Shown in pieces: positions 1-4,984 of a stretch of 5,300 bases of DNA. Where the stretch lies: positions 1 to 5,300 of the forward strand of contig JBGOUY010000294.1 of the NCBI GenBank assembly GCA_041477795.1. The letters run 5' to 3'. The translations under genes and the position numbers were made by a program. The DNA comes from DATFMP01 sp041477795 (GTDB lineage Bacteria; SAR324; JACQKK01). The notes under the pieces were generated by a model. The model was given only the letters and a program-made list of their open reading frames with translations. It was not told the DNA's origin and searched no databases. The first letter of the stretch is position 1. Every line of letters starts with the position of its first letter.

Positions 1-351
1 ATGATGGTCGCGGTATGCCCGCTCCTAAAGGCTTCTGGACACGGGAGAACCGTTCAGGCGGCTCAGAAGCACTTAAGGGATGTAATTTCCCTTAAAATCC
101 AGGTATGGATGGAGAATGGGGAACTGCCCGAAATTCTTCGGTCCTACGGATTTCGACCCATGGCGCTTGGGGGGCGCGAACATTGGGTCGCTTTCGGCGA
201 TTCGGAAGGCTGTCATAGCTTCGACATGAAAGCTAGGCTCCGGATCCGAAAGCGGCCCAAGGCGACAGAACCAGAGGCATCCGCTCAGCTTCCGCTGAAC
301 TTCCCTTGGTACATCGCCAGTGAATCCCCAAAACATCCTTGGGCCGCATGA
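1..351 (+). CDS. HicB-like antitoxin, 5' end outside window
   Basis: The reading frame is open from the first base. The opening residues VAVCPLLKASGHGRT, then a helix ending ELPEILRSYGF, match the pattern of small HicB-type (UPF0150-like) antitoxins: a strand with 'VAxCP', a Gly-rich turn, a 'TxxxAxxxLxxxI' helix and a closing 'LxxxGF'. The first beta strand of the fold is missing, so the real start probably lies upstream and the ATG at base 1 is internal. Residues ~60-116 form a basic tail (RLRIRKRPK) and a Pro/Trp-rich end that I do not recognise. HicB proteins neutralise the HicA mRNA interferase and often repress their own operon. The stop overlaps an ATG (ATGA, 348-351), the coupling expected for a downstream partner. 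Base composition is less GC-rich than the genes to the right, which suggests acquisition. The family call rests on pattern recognition only. Confidence 0.6.
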   Translation: MMVAVCPLLKASGHGRTVQAAQKHLRDVISLKIQVWMENGELPEILRSYGFRPMALGGREHWVAFGDSEGCHSFDMKARLRIRKRPKATEPEASAQLPLNFPWYIASESPKHPWAA

Positions 352-580
352 TCAAGAGGAAATAGCGCATCTGCGGGTGGCCTTTGGCTATACGGTTCTC
401 GAGGCCACCCGTGGCCAATGCGCGATCTGGCGCAATCCGAACACCTCAAAGTACTTGTCCCTCTCGACGAAACCAAGAGTGCCCCATTCGACAGTACTTT
501 CCTCCTTTGAGGAGGTGGGCATTCTCGCGGACGAAGTAACCGCACACATTCTGAAGTACCGAGCTCAATACCGGAATTAG
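348..580 (+). pseudogene. HicA-like toxin remnant, apparent frameshift
   Basis: An ATG at 348 overlaps the antitoxin stop and reads MIKRK before a TAG at 363. Shifting by -1 near 357-362 joins MIKR to the open frame EIAHLRVAFGYTVLEATRGQ, which runs to the stop at 578. The joined product looks like a HicA toxin: a basic 'MKR' start, a first helix ending in GY, a 'TVLEATRG' strand, 'IWRNPNTSKYLSLS', and a final helix beginning after 'EEVGI'. HicA is a double-stranded-RNA-binding-fold mRNA interferase whose catalytic His lies in a G-S-H type motif. Here that position reads G-Q-C (413-421), so the His is absent. The frame can also be opened at GTG 320 or GTG 377, but neither has a well-placed ribosome binding site. 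I infer a decayed toxin; a short divergent intact protein from GTG 320 is the alternative. Confidence 0.42.
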
Positions 581-663
581 CGCCGTTGCTTCTCCCAGCG
601 GGCTTCTGCGTATACGCCTCCCGTCGTGACCGCTTTTCTCCCGCAAGTGCCCGAACATTTCCG

Positions 664-692
664 CTGCAACCGGCGGCGATCTGTGCTATAGT
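664..692 (+). promoter_or_regulatory. candidate extended -10 promoter
   Basis: TATAGT at 687-692 is preceded by TG at 684-685 with one base between, the extended -10 arrangement. A weak -35 (CTGCAA, 3 of 6 consensus bases) lies 17 bases upstream. It sits in a rare AT-containing patch of this GC-rich gap and points rightward into the hairpin cluster. The next gene on this strand begins nearly 490 bases downstream. It may drive that operon through a long leader, an untranslated RNA, or nothing. Confidence 0.35.
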
Positions 693-710
693 AGTTGAGT
701 CGCCAAGCCG

Positions 711-875
711 CGCCGAGGGCGGCTTCGCGCGAGGCGGGGGAAATTTCCAAACGAAGCCAGCGGGCGGATGCGCGGGGCCTCACCCCGGCCCGCAGGATGC
801 GGGCCGGCCCTCTCCAAGGAAGAGGGCAACTGCCGCCCGCCGAGGGGGCTGCGAGCGATGCGGGGGAAATTTCTA
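711..875. repeat. imperfect direct repeat pair, ~38 bp
   Basis: Copies lie at about 711-749 and 839-875. Both begin CGCCGAGGG and end with the identical 13-mer CGGGGGAAATTTC (735-747 and 861-873); the middle parts differ by several substitutions and small indels. About 90 bases of hairpin-forming sequence separate them. The arrangement fits a dispersed intergenic repeat in two copies; no coding potential is apparent. Confidence 0.6.
785..826. repeat. two adjacent hairpins between the direct repeats
   Basis: Bases 785-794 pair perfectly with 798-807 (10 bp, loop GGA). A second hairpin, CCCTCTCC against GGAAGAGGG with one bulge, follows at 808-826. Neither is followed by a T-run, so neither looks like a classical intrinsic terminator for + strand transcription. 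The combination resembles palindromic intergenic repeats common in high-GC genomes. Confidence 0.55.
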
Positions 876-915
876 AGAGAACCCAATTGGCGACGTTGTG
901 GTGGAGTGGCTGACC

Positions 916-1012
916 CCCTCCTTTGGAGCTTGTCCTGAGCCTGTCGAAGGGAGGGTCGTCCGGCGGCAGCCGGACGGGGCCTGTCCCGAGCGAAGTCGAG
1001 GGGTGAGGCCCC
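916..1012. repeat. dispersed palindromic repeat cluster
   Basis: Three elements sit side by side. A stem of 916-924 with 947-955 (9 bp, one G-T) encloses a core reading CTTGTCCTGAGCCTGTCG. A perfect 8-bp hairpin follows (957-964 with 969-976, loop GGCA). Next comes a related core, GGCCTGTCCCGAGCGAAGTC (978-997). Translated, the cores give CPEPVEG and CPERSRG, signature peptides of spurious frames over an intergenic repeat seen in several bacterial groups, Chloroflexota among them. Degenerate relatives occur at 4868-4917 in this window. Confidence 0.65.
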
Positions 1013-1180
1013 GGCAGGGGTGGCGGCCGGCCGTGGCTGCGCTGCCCCCCTTGCCATCGTCGCCGCGAACGGCGAGAGTCGGAGCAGATGCGCATTCACC
1101 CCGCGCCCCGCAACCCCGCGTCGCCACCGCTTCTCCTGTCTGCCCGCGGTCGGCGCCGCCGCATTGGACGCTAAGCGCCT

Positions 1181-1390
1181 ATGGAGTCCGCCAAGCCCGC
1201 CATCGAACAGCTCTCCCTGCACGACCTCGTCAAGGAGTGGCACGCCGAGCTGGGTGCGCTGGAGAAGATGGAGCAGGAGAACCCCACCTGGGAGTGGAAG
1301 CGGGTGCAGTCGCACCTGGAGAACCTCCATGCCCTGGCGCAGGAGCTGCGCCGCAAGAAGGGCCTCGAGCGTGCCAAGTGGCAACCCTGA
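1181..1390 (+). CDS. small hypothetical helical protein (69 aa)
   Basis: The product is acidic in its first two thirds (EWHAELGALEKMEQENP) and basic at the end (LRRKKGLERAKWQP). It reads as two amphipathic helices broken at ENPTWEW, with heptad-like Leu spacing in SHLENLHALAQELRRK, so a short coiled coil or helical hairpin is likely. It has no signal peptide, membrane segment or Cys. Amino-acid composition is protein-like, in contrast to the Arg/Pro/Gly-rich shadow frames around it. No strong ribosome binding site precedes ATG 1181. Its end overlaps the start of the hydrolase gene by 20 bases, and its final codons supply the AAGAAGG site that precedes the hydrolase GTG, so the two are probably translationally coupled. 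I do not recognise the family. Confidence 0.6.
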   Translation: MESAKPAIEQLSLHDLVKEWHAELGALEKMEQENPTWEWKRVQSHLENLHALAQELRRKKGLERAKWQP

Positions 1391-2258
1391 CGTCCGGCCC
1401 GCCCCGGACCTGACCCTGCCGCGCGGCGGCGTGACGCCCCGCGAGGCGTTCCTGGTGCTGCCGGGCCTCAACCTGCACCCGCACCGGCTGGACCCCCTTG
1501 CTGCCCTGCTGAACGAGGCGGGCGCGGCCACCGTCGTGCCGCAGCTGACCGGCTTCGCCACCCCGGGCGACCCGGCGCTGCGCTGCGTGCGCGCCGAGCG
1601 CTGGCTGGCGGACGTGGACGCGGCCTGGCACGCCGCCCGCGTGCGCCTGCCCGGGGCGGAGCCAGCGCTGCTGGGCTATTCGCTGGGCGGCCTGCTGGGG
1701 CTGGTGTGGGCGCAGCAGGCCGGCGTGGCGCTGCGCCGGGCCGTCCTGCTGTCGCCGGCGCTGCGGCTGCGCCCGCTGGTGCGGGCGCTGCTGATCGGGC
1801 TGGGCGCGCTGCTGCCGGGAGCGCTGCGCCTGCCCAGCCGCGCGCCGGTCACCTACCGCTTTCATGCCGGCACGACCGTGGCCGCCTATCGCGCGCTGGC
1901 CAGCCTGGAGCGCAGCCTGCAGCCTACGCTCGCGGCGTGGACGAGCGGGCAGGGCGCTCCGCCGCCGCTCCTGATCGCCTGCGCGCGCCACGATGAGCTG
2001 ATCGCCACGCGGCCGCTGGTGCGGCTGGCGCGGGCCTTCCCACAGCACGTCACGCTGGTGCCGCTCAGCCACGAACCCCGGCCGGGCTTCCCCGCGCACC
2101 TGGGGCTGGACGCGTACACCCTGGGCGAGCGGGAATGGCTGCGGCTCAGCGACACCCTGCGCCACTGGCTGCGCGGCGCGATGCCGGCCGTGCCGGAGGA
2201 AGCGCCGGCGGGCCCCGCCGGCGGGCCGACAGCCGCGGATCGCGAGGCCGGGCCATGA
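1371..2258 (+). CDS. alpha/beta-fold hydrolase
   Basis: This 295-residue protein has the landmarks of an alpha/beta hydrolase. A VLPGLN segment (residues 29-34) sits at the usual oxyanion-loop position after strand 3. The nucleophile elbow is G-Y-S104-L-G-G, an Asp208 lies in LIACARHDEL after a late strand, and a His234 lies in VPLSHEP, completing a plausible Ser-Asp-His triad. Residues ~120-160 are a Leu/Ala/Arg-rich insertion (LRLRPLVRALLIGLGALLPG) that could form a lid or a membrane-associating helix. GTG 1371 is chosen because AAGAAGG lies about 8 bases upstream and it precedes the first strand. GTG 1431 (275 residues) is the alternative. The substrate cannot be told; esterase, lipase or acylglycerol lipase activities are all possible. 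The stop overlaps the next start as ATGA. Confidence 0.82.
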   Translation: MPSGNPDVRPAPDLTLPRGGVTPREAFLVLPGLNLHPHRLDPLAALLNEAGAATVVPQLTGFATPGDPALRCVRAERWLADVDAAWHAARVRLPGAEPALLGYSLGGLLGLVWAQQAGVALRRAVLLSPALRLRPLVRALLIGLGALLPGALRLPSRAPVTYRFHAGTTVAAYRALASLERSLQPTLAAWTSGQGAPPPLLIACARHDELIATRPLVRLARAFPQHVTLVPLSHEPRPGFPAHLGLDAYTLGEREWLRLSDTLRHWLRGAMPAVPEEAPAGPAGGPTAADREAGP

Positions 2259-2584
2259 ACCCGCTGCTGGAGCTGCTCGACCGGCTGATCGCGCAGGCGC
2301 TCGCGGAGCAGGTTCCGGCCGCGCCGCGCGGGGCCTTGCAGGTGTGCCGCGTGACGCTGGACGAGGACGGCGCGCGCATCGTGGCGGAGCTGCGGCCGCC
2401 CGCGGGCGAGGGGGAGCTGGTGCTGCGCCTGCGCGCCGAGCCGCCGCGGGGCGAGCGCGGCGAGCGGCAGCACCTGCTGCTGACGATCGAGCAGGGCCCG
2501 CAGCGCTGGGCGCCCGGCCTGGAGCCCTTCCGGCGCGTGCTGGAGCGGGCGCGCCTGCGCCTTGAGCTGGATTTTTCTGCATGA
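2255..2584 (+). CDS. hypothetical protein, 109 aa, related to the next gene
   Basis: ATG 2255 overlaps the hydrolase stop (ATGA) and has GAGG seven bases upstream, so coupled translation is likely. The protein starts with an amphipathic helix (NPLLELLDRLIAQALAEQV), followed by alternating strands (LQVCRVTLDEDGARIVAELRPP, LVLRLRAEPP, HLLLTIEQG) and a basic terminal helix (FRRVLERARLRLELDF). I do not recognise the family. The helix and first two strands line up with the downstream protein: P-L-L-x-L-L-[DE]-R-L, then A-L-A, then D-G-A, then L-R. This suggests two copies of one small fold. It has no signal peptide or membrane segment. Its operon position suggests a role tied to the hydrolase, which is inference. 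Confidence 0.72.
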   Translation: MNPLLELLDRLIAQALAEQVPAAPRGALQVCRVTLDEDGARIVAELRPPAGEGELVLRLRAEPPRGERGERQHLLLTIEQGPQRWAPGLEPFRRVLERARLRLELDFSA

Positions 2585-2591
2585 GCCCCCC

Positions 2592-3044
2592 ATGAGCGCA
2601 CCCGGCGAGTCGCAGGGCCCGCAAGGCCCCGGCGGTGGCGGCGCGAGCGGCCAGTCGCCGCTGCTGGCGCTGCTAGAGCGCCTGGCGCGGGCCGCCCTGG
2701 CGAGCGGGGTGCGCGCCGGGCCGCTGCACCTAGCCGGCGTGGAGCCGGCGCCCGACGGCGCAACGCTCCTGCTCGGCCTGCGCGGGCTGGGCGGCCTGCT
2801 CAACACCACCGTGCGCGTGCGGCTGACGATCCAGGAAGTGAGCGAGCACCGCACGCGCTGCGCGATCTCCCTGCCGGACGCGGGCGGCCTGGGGCGGCTG
2901 CTGGGCTCCGGGCTGAACAAGCTGCCGCGCCCGCTGCTGGCGCAGGCCCTGGCCCGCATTGCCGGCGATGCCGTCACGCTGGACGGGGACTCCCTCGTGC
3001 TGGATCACCGCGCGCTGCTGGCCCGCCTGCGCCGCCGGCCGTAG
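2592..3044 (+). CDS. hypothetical protein, 150 aa, related to the preceding gene
   Basis: The start ATG 2592 lies seven bases after the previous stop. An upstream TTG at 2562 would add ten residues read through the end of the preceding gene and is less likely. Residues 1-21 are a flexible Gly/Pro/Ser/Gln tail. From residue 22 the helix SPLLALLERLARAALASGV resembles the start of the preceding protein. Strand-like segments follow (GATLLLGLRGL, TTVRVRLTIQEV, TRCAISLPD), then a Gly/Leu-rich stretch and a C-terminal part LARIAGDAVTLDGDSLVLDHRALLARLRRRP. Strands followed by 'VTLDGDSLVLD' vaguely recall lipid-binding beta-rich domains, but I would not assign a family. There is no clear ribosome binding site, so re-initiation after the preceding gene is probable. 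It ends the gene string; the next gene has its own promoter. Confidence 0.72.
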   Translation: MSAPGESQGPQGPGGGGASGQSPLLALLERLARAALASGVRAGPLHLAGVEPAPDGATLLLGLRGLGGLLNTTVRVRLTIQEVSEHRTRCAISLPDAGGLGRLLGSGLNKLPRPLLAQALARIAGDAVTLDGDSLVLDHRALLARLRRRP

Positions 3045-3084
3045 GGAACGCCGCTGCAGCGCCCGCGCGGTTCCCACGGGCCGC

Positions 3085-3113
3085 TTGACTCCCGAACTGT
3101 CACACTGTATTAG
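3085..3113 (+). promoter_or_regulatory. sigma70-type promoter for the rhodanese-like gene
   Basis: TTGACT (3085-3090, 5 of 6 consensus bases) is followed after exactly 17 bases by TATTAG (3108-3113). The patch is conspicuously AT-rich for this region. Transcription would start near 3120 and give a leader of ~135 bases before ATG 3255. A short dyad, CACAC (3101-3105) with GTGTG (3126-3130), overlaps the -10 and could be an operator, but its arms are only 5 bp. Confidence 0.6.
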
Positions 3114-3119
3114 TACACC

Positions 3120-3254
3120 GTAACTGTGTGGTGGACGGCCATCGGATTGCATGGCTGCCGTAAGGAACTGCACGCCGCCGGATCGCAGCGGCCCCGCGCA
3201 CGAGGCGCGGGCGGCAGCGCAGCGATCCTGCGAGACCCAGCGCCGCGAGTCATC
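3120..3254 (+). other. leader of the rhodanese-like gene
   Basis: This stretch lies between the predicted transcription start and ATG 3255. It holds a perfect 7-bp hairpin (3193-3199 with 3205-3211, loop ACGAG) and no recognisable riboswitch core. The downstream frame is open through the whole leader from GTG 3126, but the translation there is Arg/Gly/Ala-rich and lacks a conserved look. I therefore treat it as untranslated. Confidence 0.35.
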
Positions 3255-3614
3255 ATGCACGCCACGCCCTTCCTGCCCTCCGACGCCAGTGCCCGCGCCG
3301 GCGCTCACGCGCCCGGCAGCTACCGGGAGTTGACGCCGCACGAGTTCCACGCGCACAAGGAGATGGGCGTCGTGGTGCTGAAGGCCCCAGCCGCCGCCGC
3401 GGGCTTCGTGGGCTACGGCCAGGTGTTCAGCCTGGGCTGCAGCGGAGAGATCGACGCGGTGCTGGCCGACTGGCCGCGCGAGCGCCCGCTGGGCTTGGTC
3501 TGCCCGGACGGCGAGTGCAGCAGCCGCCTGGCGATTCGCCTCTCGCGCCAGGGCTACACGGTGCTGCACCTGGCCGGCGGCCTGCGCGAATGGAACCAGT
3601 GCTGCCTGCCCTAG
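3255..3614 (+). CDS. single-domain rhodanese-like protein, altered active-site loop
   Basis: The 119-residue product follows the rhodanese order: ELTPHEF (25-31) at the usual entry, hydrophobic strand VVVLKAP, then EIDAVLADWPRERPLGLVC, the active-site loop starting at Cys83, helix SSRLAIRLSRQGYTV, and the closing HLAGGLREW (ending Trp113). Rhodaneses move sulfane sulfur through a persulfide on the loop Cys. The usual loop is C-x-x-G-x-[RS]; here it is C83-P-D-G-E-C88, with a second Cys where a basic or Ser residue is expected. Two further Cys lie at 116-117. This could be a sulfurtransferase using a Cys pair, or a redox or regulatory relative. ATG 3255 begins the conserved-looking part but lacks a clear ribosome binding site; GTG 3126 is a longer, less likely start. 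Confidence 0.65.
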   Translation: MHATPFLPSDASARAGAHAPGSYRELTPHEFHAHKEMGVVVLKAPAAAAGFVGYGQVFSLGCSGEIDAVLADWPRERPLGLVCPDGECSSRLAIRLSRQGYTVLHLAGGLREWNQCCLP

Positions 3615-3651
3615 CCGCAGCGACCGCCGGAACGATTCGCAGCCTGGGGCG

Positions 3652-3681
3652 GTGACTTCCGCCCTCCCCTTCCCGTACAAT
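3652..3681 (+). promoter_or_regulatory. promoter of rnpB
   Basis: TACAAT at 3676-3681 matches 5 of 6 bases of the -10 consensus. GTGACT at 3652-3657 lies 18 bases upstream and matches 4 of 6 of the -35. Transcription would begin near 3688, a few bases before the first strand of the RNase P RNA P1 helix at 3695. That spacing supports both calls. Confidence 0.6.
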
Positions 3682-3689
3682 CGAAGCAG

Positions 3690-4140
3690 AGATGGACGCG
3701 CTGGAAGCCCAAAACGCGGCCGCTCTCCGCCCAGCCTCACGGCCGGTGCGGAGGGAGGAAAGTCCGGGCTCCACAGAGCAGGGTGCTGGCTAACGGCCAG
3801 GGGGGGCGACCCCACGGAAAGTGCCACAGAAAATACACCGCCGATGGCGGGCCGGGCCTTACCGCCCGGTGCGCACAGGCAAGGGTGAAATGGTGGGGGC
3901 CGCGATCCCGTCGCGGCCTGAAAGTAAGAGCCCACCGCGGCGCCGGTGACGGCGCCGGCAGGGTAAACCCCACCCGGAGCAAGTCCAAGCAGGCGGCGCT
4001 TTAAGGCTGCTCGCCGAGCCGCCGGGTAGGACGCTTGAGGGTGCCGGCAACGGCACTCCCAGAGTGATGGTCGCGACGGCGGCGGGAGAGATCCCGCCGC
4101 CGGACAGAACCCGGCTTATTGAGGACTTCCCGCGCGTCTC
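3690..4140 (+). ncRNA. rnpB: RNase P RNA, bacterial class A
   Basis: This is the catalytic RNA that matures tRNA 5' ends. Its universally conserved blocks are present in order: GAGGAAAGTCCGGGCTCC (3755-3772), GGGTGCTGGCTAACGGCCAG (3781-3800), ACAGAAAATACACCG (3826-3840), AAGGGTGAAA (3881-3890), GTAAACCCCACCCGGAGCAA (3963-3982), and ACAGAACCCGGCTTAT (4104-4119). The ends are set by helix P1: 3695-3707 pairs with 4126-4138, 12 of 13 pairs. P2 is plausibly 3715-3720 with 4070-4075. P18 is a stem closed by the tetraloop GCAA (4047-4050). An extra perfect 10-bp stem (4078-4087 with 4092-4101, GAGA tetraloop) sits between P2 and the 3' conserved block, where some bacteria have P19. At ~450 nt it is on the long side for the class. 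Exact ends are approximate. Confidence 0.96.
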
Positions 4141-4166
4141 CTCTTCCTCTCACGCAGCGCTTTGCC

Positions 4167-4190
4167 GCGCCGCTCGTTCCCACGCGGCGC
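4167..4190. terminator. hairpin between convergent rnpB and grdA
   Basis: GCGCCGC (4167-4173) pairs perfectly with GCGGCGC (4184-4190) around a 10-base loop. The stem touches the grdA stop codon and lies ~27 bases after the end of rnpB. There is no T-run on either side, so it would be a non-canonical terminator. The position between two converging units is the main support. Confidence 0.4.
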
Positions 4191-4661
4191 TCAGGCCGCT
4201 GAGCCGCCGTCCTCGCGCACCTGCCGCACAGCCTCGCCGATGCCGCCCGAATCCAGGGCCAGCTCCATCAGCGCCACGTGCTCCTGGTAGGCGGCCGCGG
4301 GAATGCGCGCCTTCACGTCGGCTTCCGTGATGTGGTAGACGGGCAGCCCCAGCGCCACGCCCGCCAGCGCCCCGGCCCAGGAGGGGTCGCCGCTGGTCAC
4401 GCTGAGGGCGTAGAGGCGGCTGCTCTCCGCGGTGGGCGTGCCCAGCAGCACCACCAGCTCCTCGCGCGGGTGGCGCTGCGCGGTGGCCTTGATCTCTTCC
4501 TGACCCTCCAGGTCAAGTGCGCCGGCCGCCGTTCAGACGAAGCAGTAGGTCTTCTCCAGCACCACCTCCGCCCCGGCCTGGCGCGCGCAGGCGGCAATCG
4601 CGCCGCCCGGCACGCCGTCCCGCTCCCCCAGGGCGATGATCTTCTTGCCGCGCAATTCCAT
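4191..4661 (-). CDS. grdA: GrdA, glycine/sarcosine/betaine reductase selenoprotein A, UGA-encoded Sec43
   Basis: GrdA is the small shared selenoprotein of the glycine, sarcosine and betaine reductases. It takes the carboxymethyl group from the substrate-specific protein B as a Se-carboxymethyl adduct, passes it to protein C for acetyl-phosphate formation, and is re-reduced by thioredoxin. The frame reads through TGA at 4533-4535 (codon 43) in C40-F-V-U43-T-A-A-G-A-L-D-L-E, the family's redox motif. The N-terminus MELRGKKIIALGERDGVPG matches the family opening. The second half shows VVLLGTPTAE, TSGDPSWAGALAGVALGLPVYH and a helical C-terminus. With Sec, the length is 156 residues, as expected for an intact GrdA. 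ATG 4661 has GAGAGG six bases upstream. The terminal stop is also TGA. No other grd gene is visible. I find no convincing promoter upstream. Confidence 0.93.
4499..4535 (-). promoter_or_regulatory. SECIS element with Sec UGA codon
   Basis: Reading the - strand, the UGA (4535-4533) is followed after 15 bases by CUUGACC (4517-4511), loop UGGAG (4510-4506), and GGUCAGG (4505-4499). This is a 7-bp stem with one U-G pair. The loop begins 22 bases after the UGA and carries G at its second position. Bacterial SECIS hairpins lie within the coding sequence just after the UGA and present a G-containing apical loop to SelB, so distance and shape fit. Function is inferred from position and fold. Confidence 0.65.
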
Positions 4662-4984
4662 CGGCAGCCTCTCGGATGATTCCCCTCGCGTTCCCCTCCG
4701 CTTACCACGCGCGGCGCCGGCGCGGAAGCGGCACGACGACAACAACACCAGCAACTGCAGGGCGGGGAAACAGGTCCCCCCGCACCCCCCATTTGGGACA
4801 GGCCAGAATCCGCGGTTCGTTCGCTCCTTCCCCAAAACCGGGTGCAGGGGCCCTCGCCCCTGCCGGAGGGCCTGCCCCGAGCGAGTCGCAGGGCCTGCCC
4901 TGAGCGCAGTCGCAGGGTGGAGGTGCGGAGGCGGGAGGCAGCGCCGCCCGCCTCCGCGGAACCGGATTGATGGCTGTGGCGACT
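4662..4984. other. gene-free spacer upstream of grdA
   Basis: About 320 bases separate grdA from the alkyl-sulfatase-like gene. Frames on both strands translate to low-complexity Arg/Pro/Ala-rich peptides. The half nearest grdA is relatively rich in CAAC/GACGAC trinucleotides (4735-4756). The other half holds the tandem dispersed repeat. I could not find a convincing -35/-10 pair on the - strand, so the grdA promoter is unresolved; transcription may enter from the right. Confidence 0.5.
4868..4917. repeat. tandem 23/24-bp repeat, relative of the 916-1012 family
   Basis: Two units lie head to tail: 4868-4890 and 4891-4914, followed by a further GGG. They share GGGCCTGCCC-GAGCG-AGTCGCA with one substitution and one inserted base. 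The core GGCCTG-CCCGAGCG-AGTCG also matches 978-998, so the same intergenic repeat family occurs on both sides of this gene cluster. Confidence 0.65.

Larger units (their letters stand above)
581..1180. other. gene-free 600-bp stretch rich in repeats and hairpins
   Basis: I see no credible protein here. Long frames exist on both strands, but their translations are Arg/Pro/Gly-rich and contain peptides typical of translated intergenic repeats (CPEPVEGR, CPERSRG, ISKRTQ). The stretch holds an extended -10 promoter candidate near its left end, a ~38-bp imperfect direct repeat, two adjacent hairpins, and a cluster of dispersed repeats, all listed separately. A 14-nt inverted pair, GGGGCCTCACCCC plus one flanking pair (773-786 with 1000-1013), brackets most of it. 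From ~1030 to 1180 I see only GC-rich sequence with no clear signal. Confidence 0.6.

Noticed and set aside
711..875. CRISPR-like repeat-spacer pattern
   Set aside because: Only two diverged copies of unequal length, with no further units and no cas genes.
686..1561. - strand open frame of 291 codons across the repeat field
   Set aside because: It contains translated repeat peptides such as RQAQDKLQRRG and crosses the start of the + strand operon; no protein-like domains.
1230..2624. Very long - strand open frame (464 codons) opposite the hydrolase
   Set aside because: The translation is almost entirely Ala/Arg/Pro/Gln and lies antisense to a gene with a clear catalytic triad; high GC removes stop codons from the shadow frame.
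3044..3075. Inverted repeat GGGAAC/GTTCCC after the 150-aa gene as a terminator
   Set aside because: Only 6 bp of clean pairing, overlapping the stop codon, with no T-run; too weak to list as a feature.
3730..4004. Open frames over 3652-4004 on both strands
   Set aside because: They lie within rnpB, whose conserved blocks and P1 pairing explain the sequence.
4191..4454. Stand-alone 87-residue protein starting at GTG 4454
   Set aside because: It is the C-terminal part of grdA; the GTG is an internal Val codon and lacks its own ribosome binding site.
4735..4760. Possible grdA promoter with TTGCTG as -35 on the - strand
   Set aside because: No -10-like sequence lies at a workable distance; the match is no better than chance in this composition.
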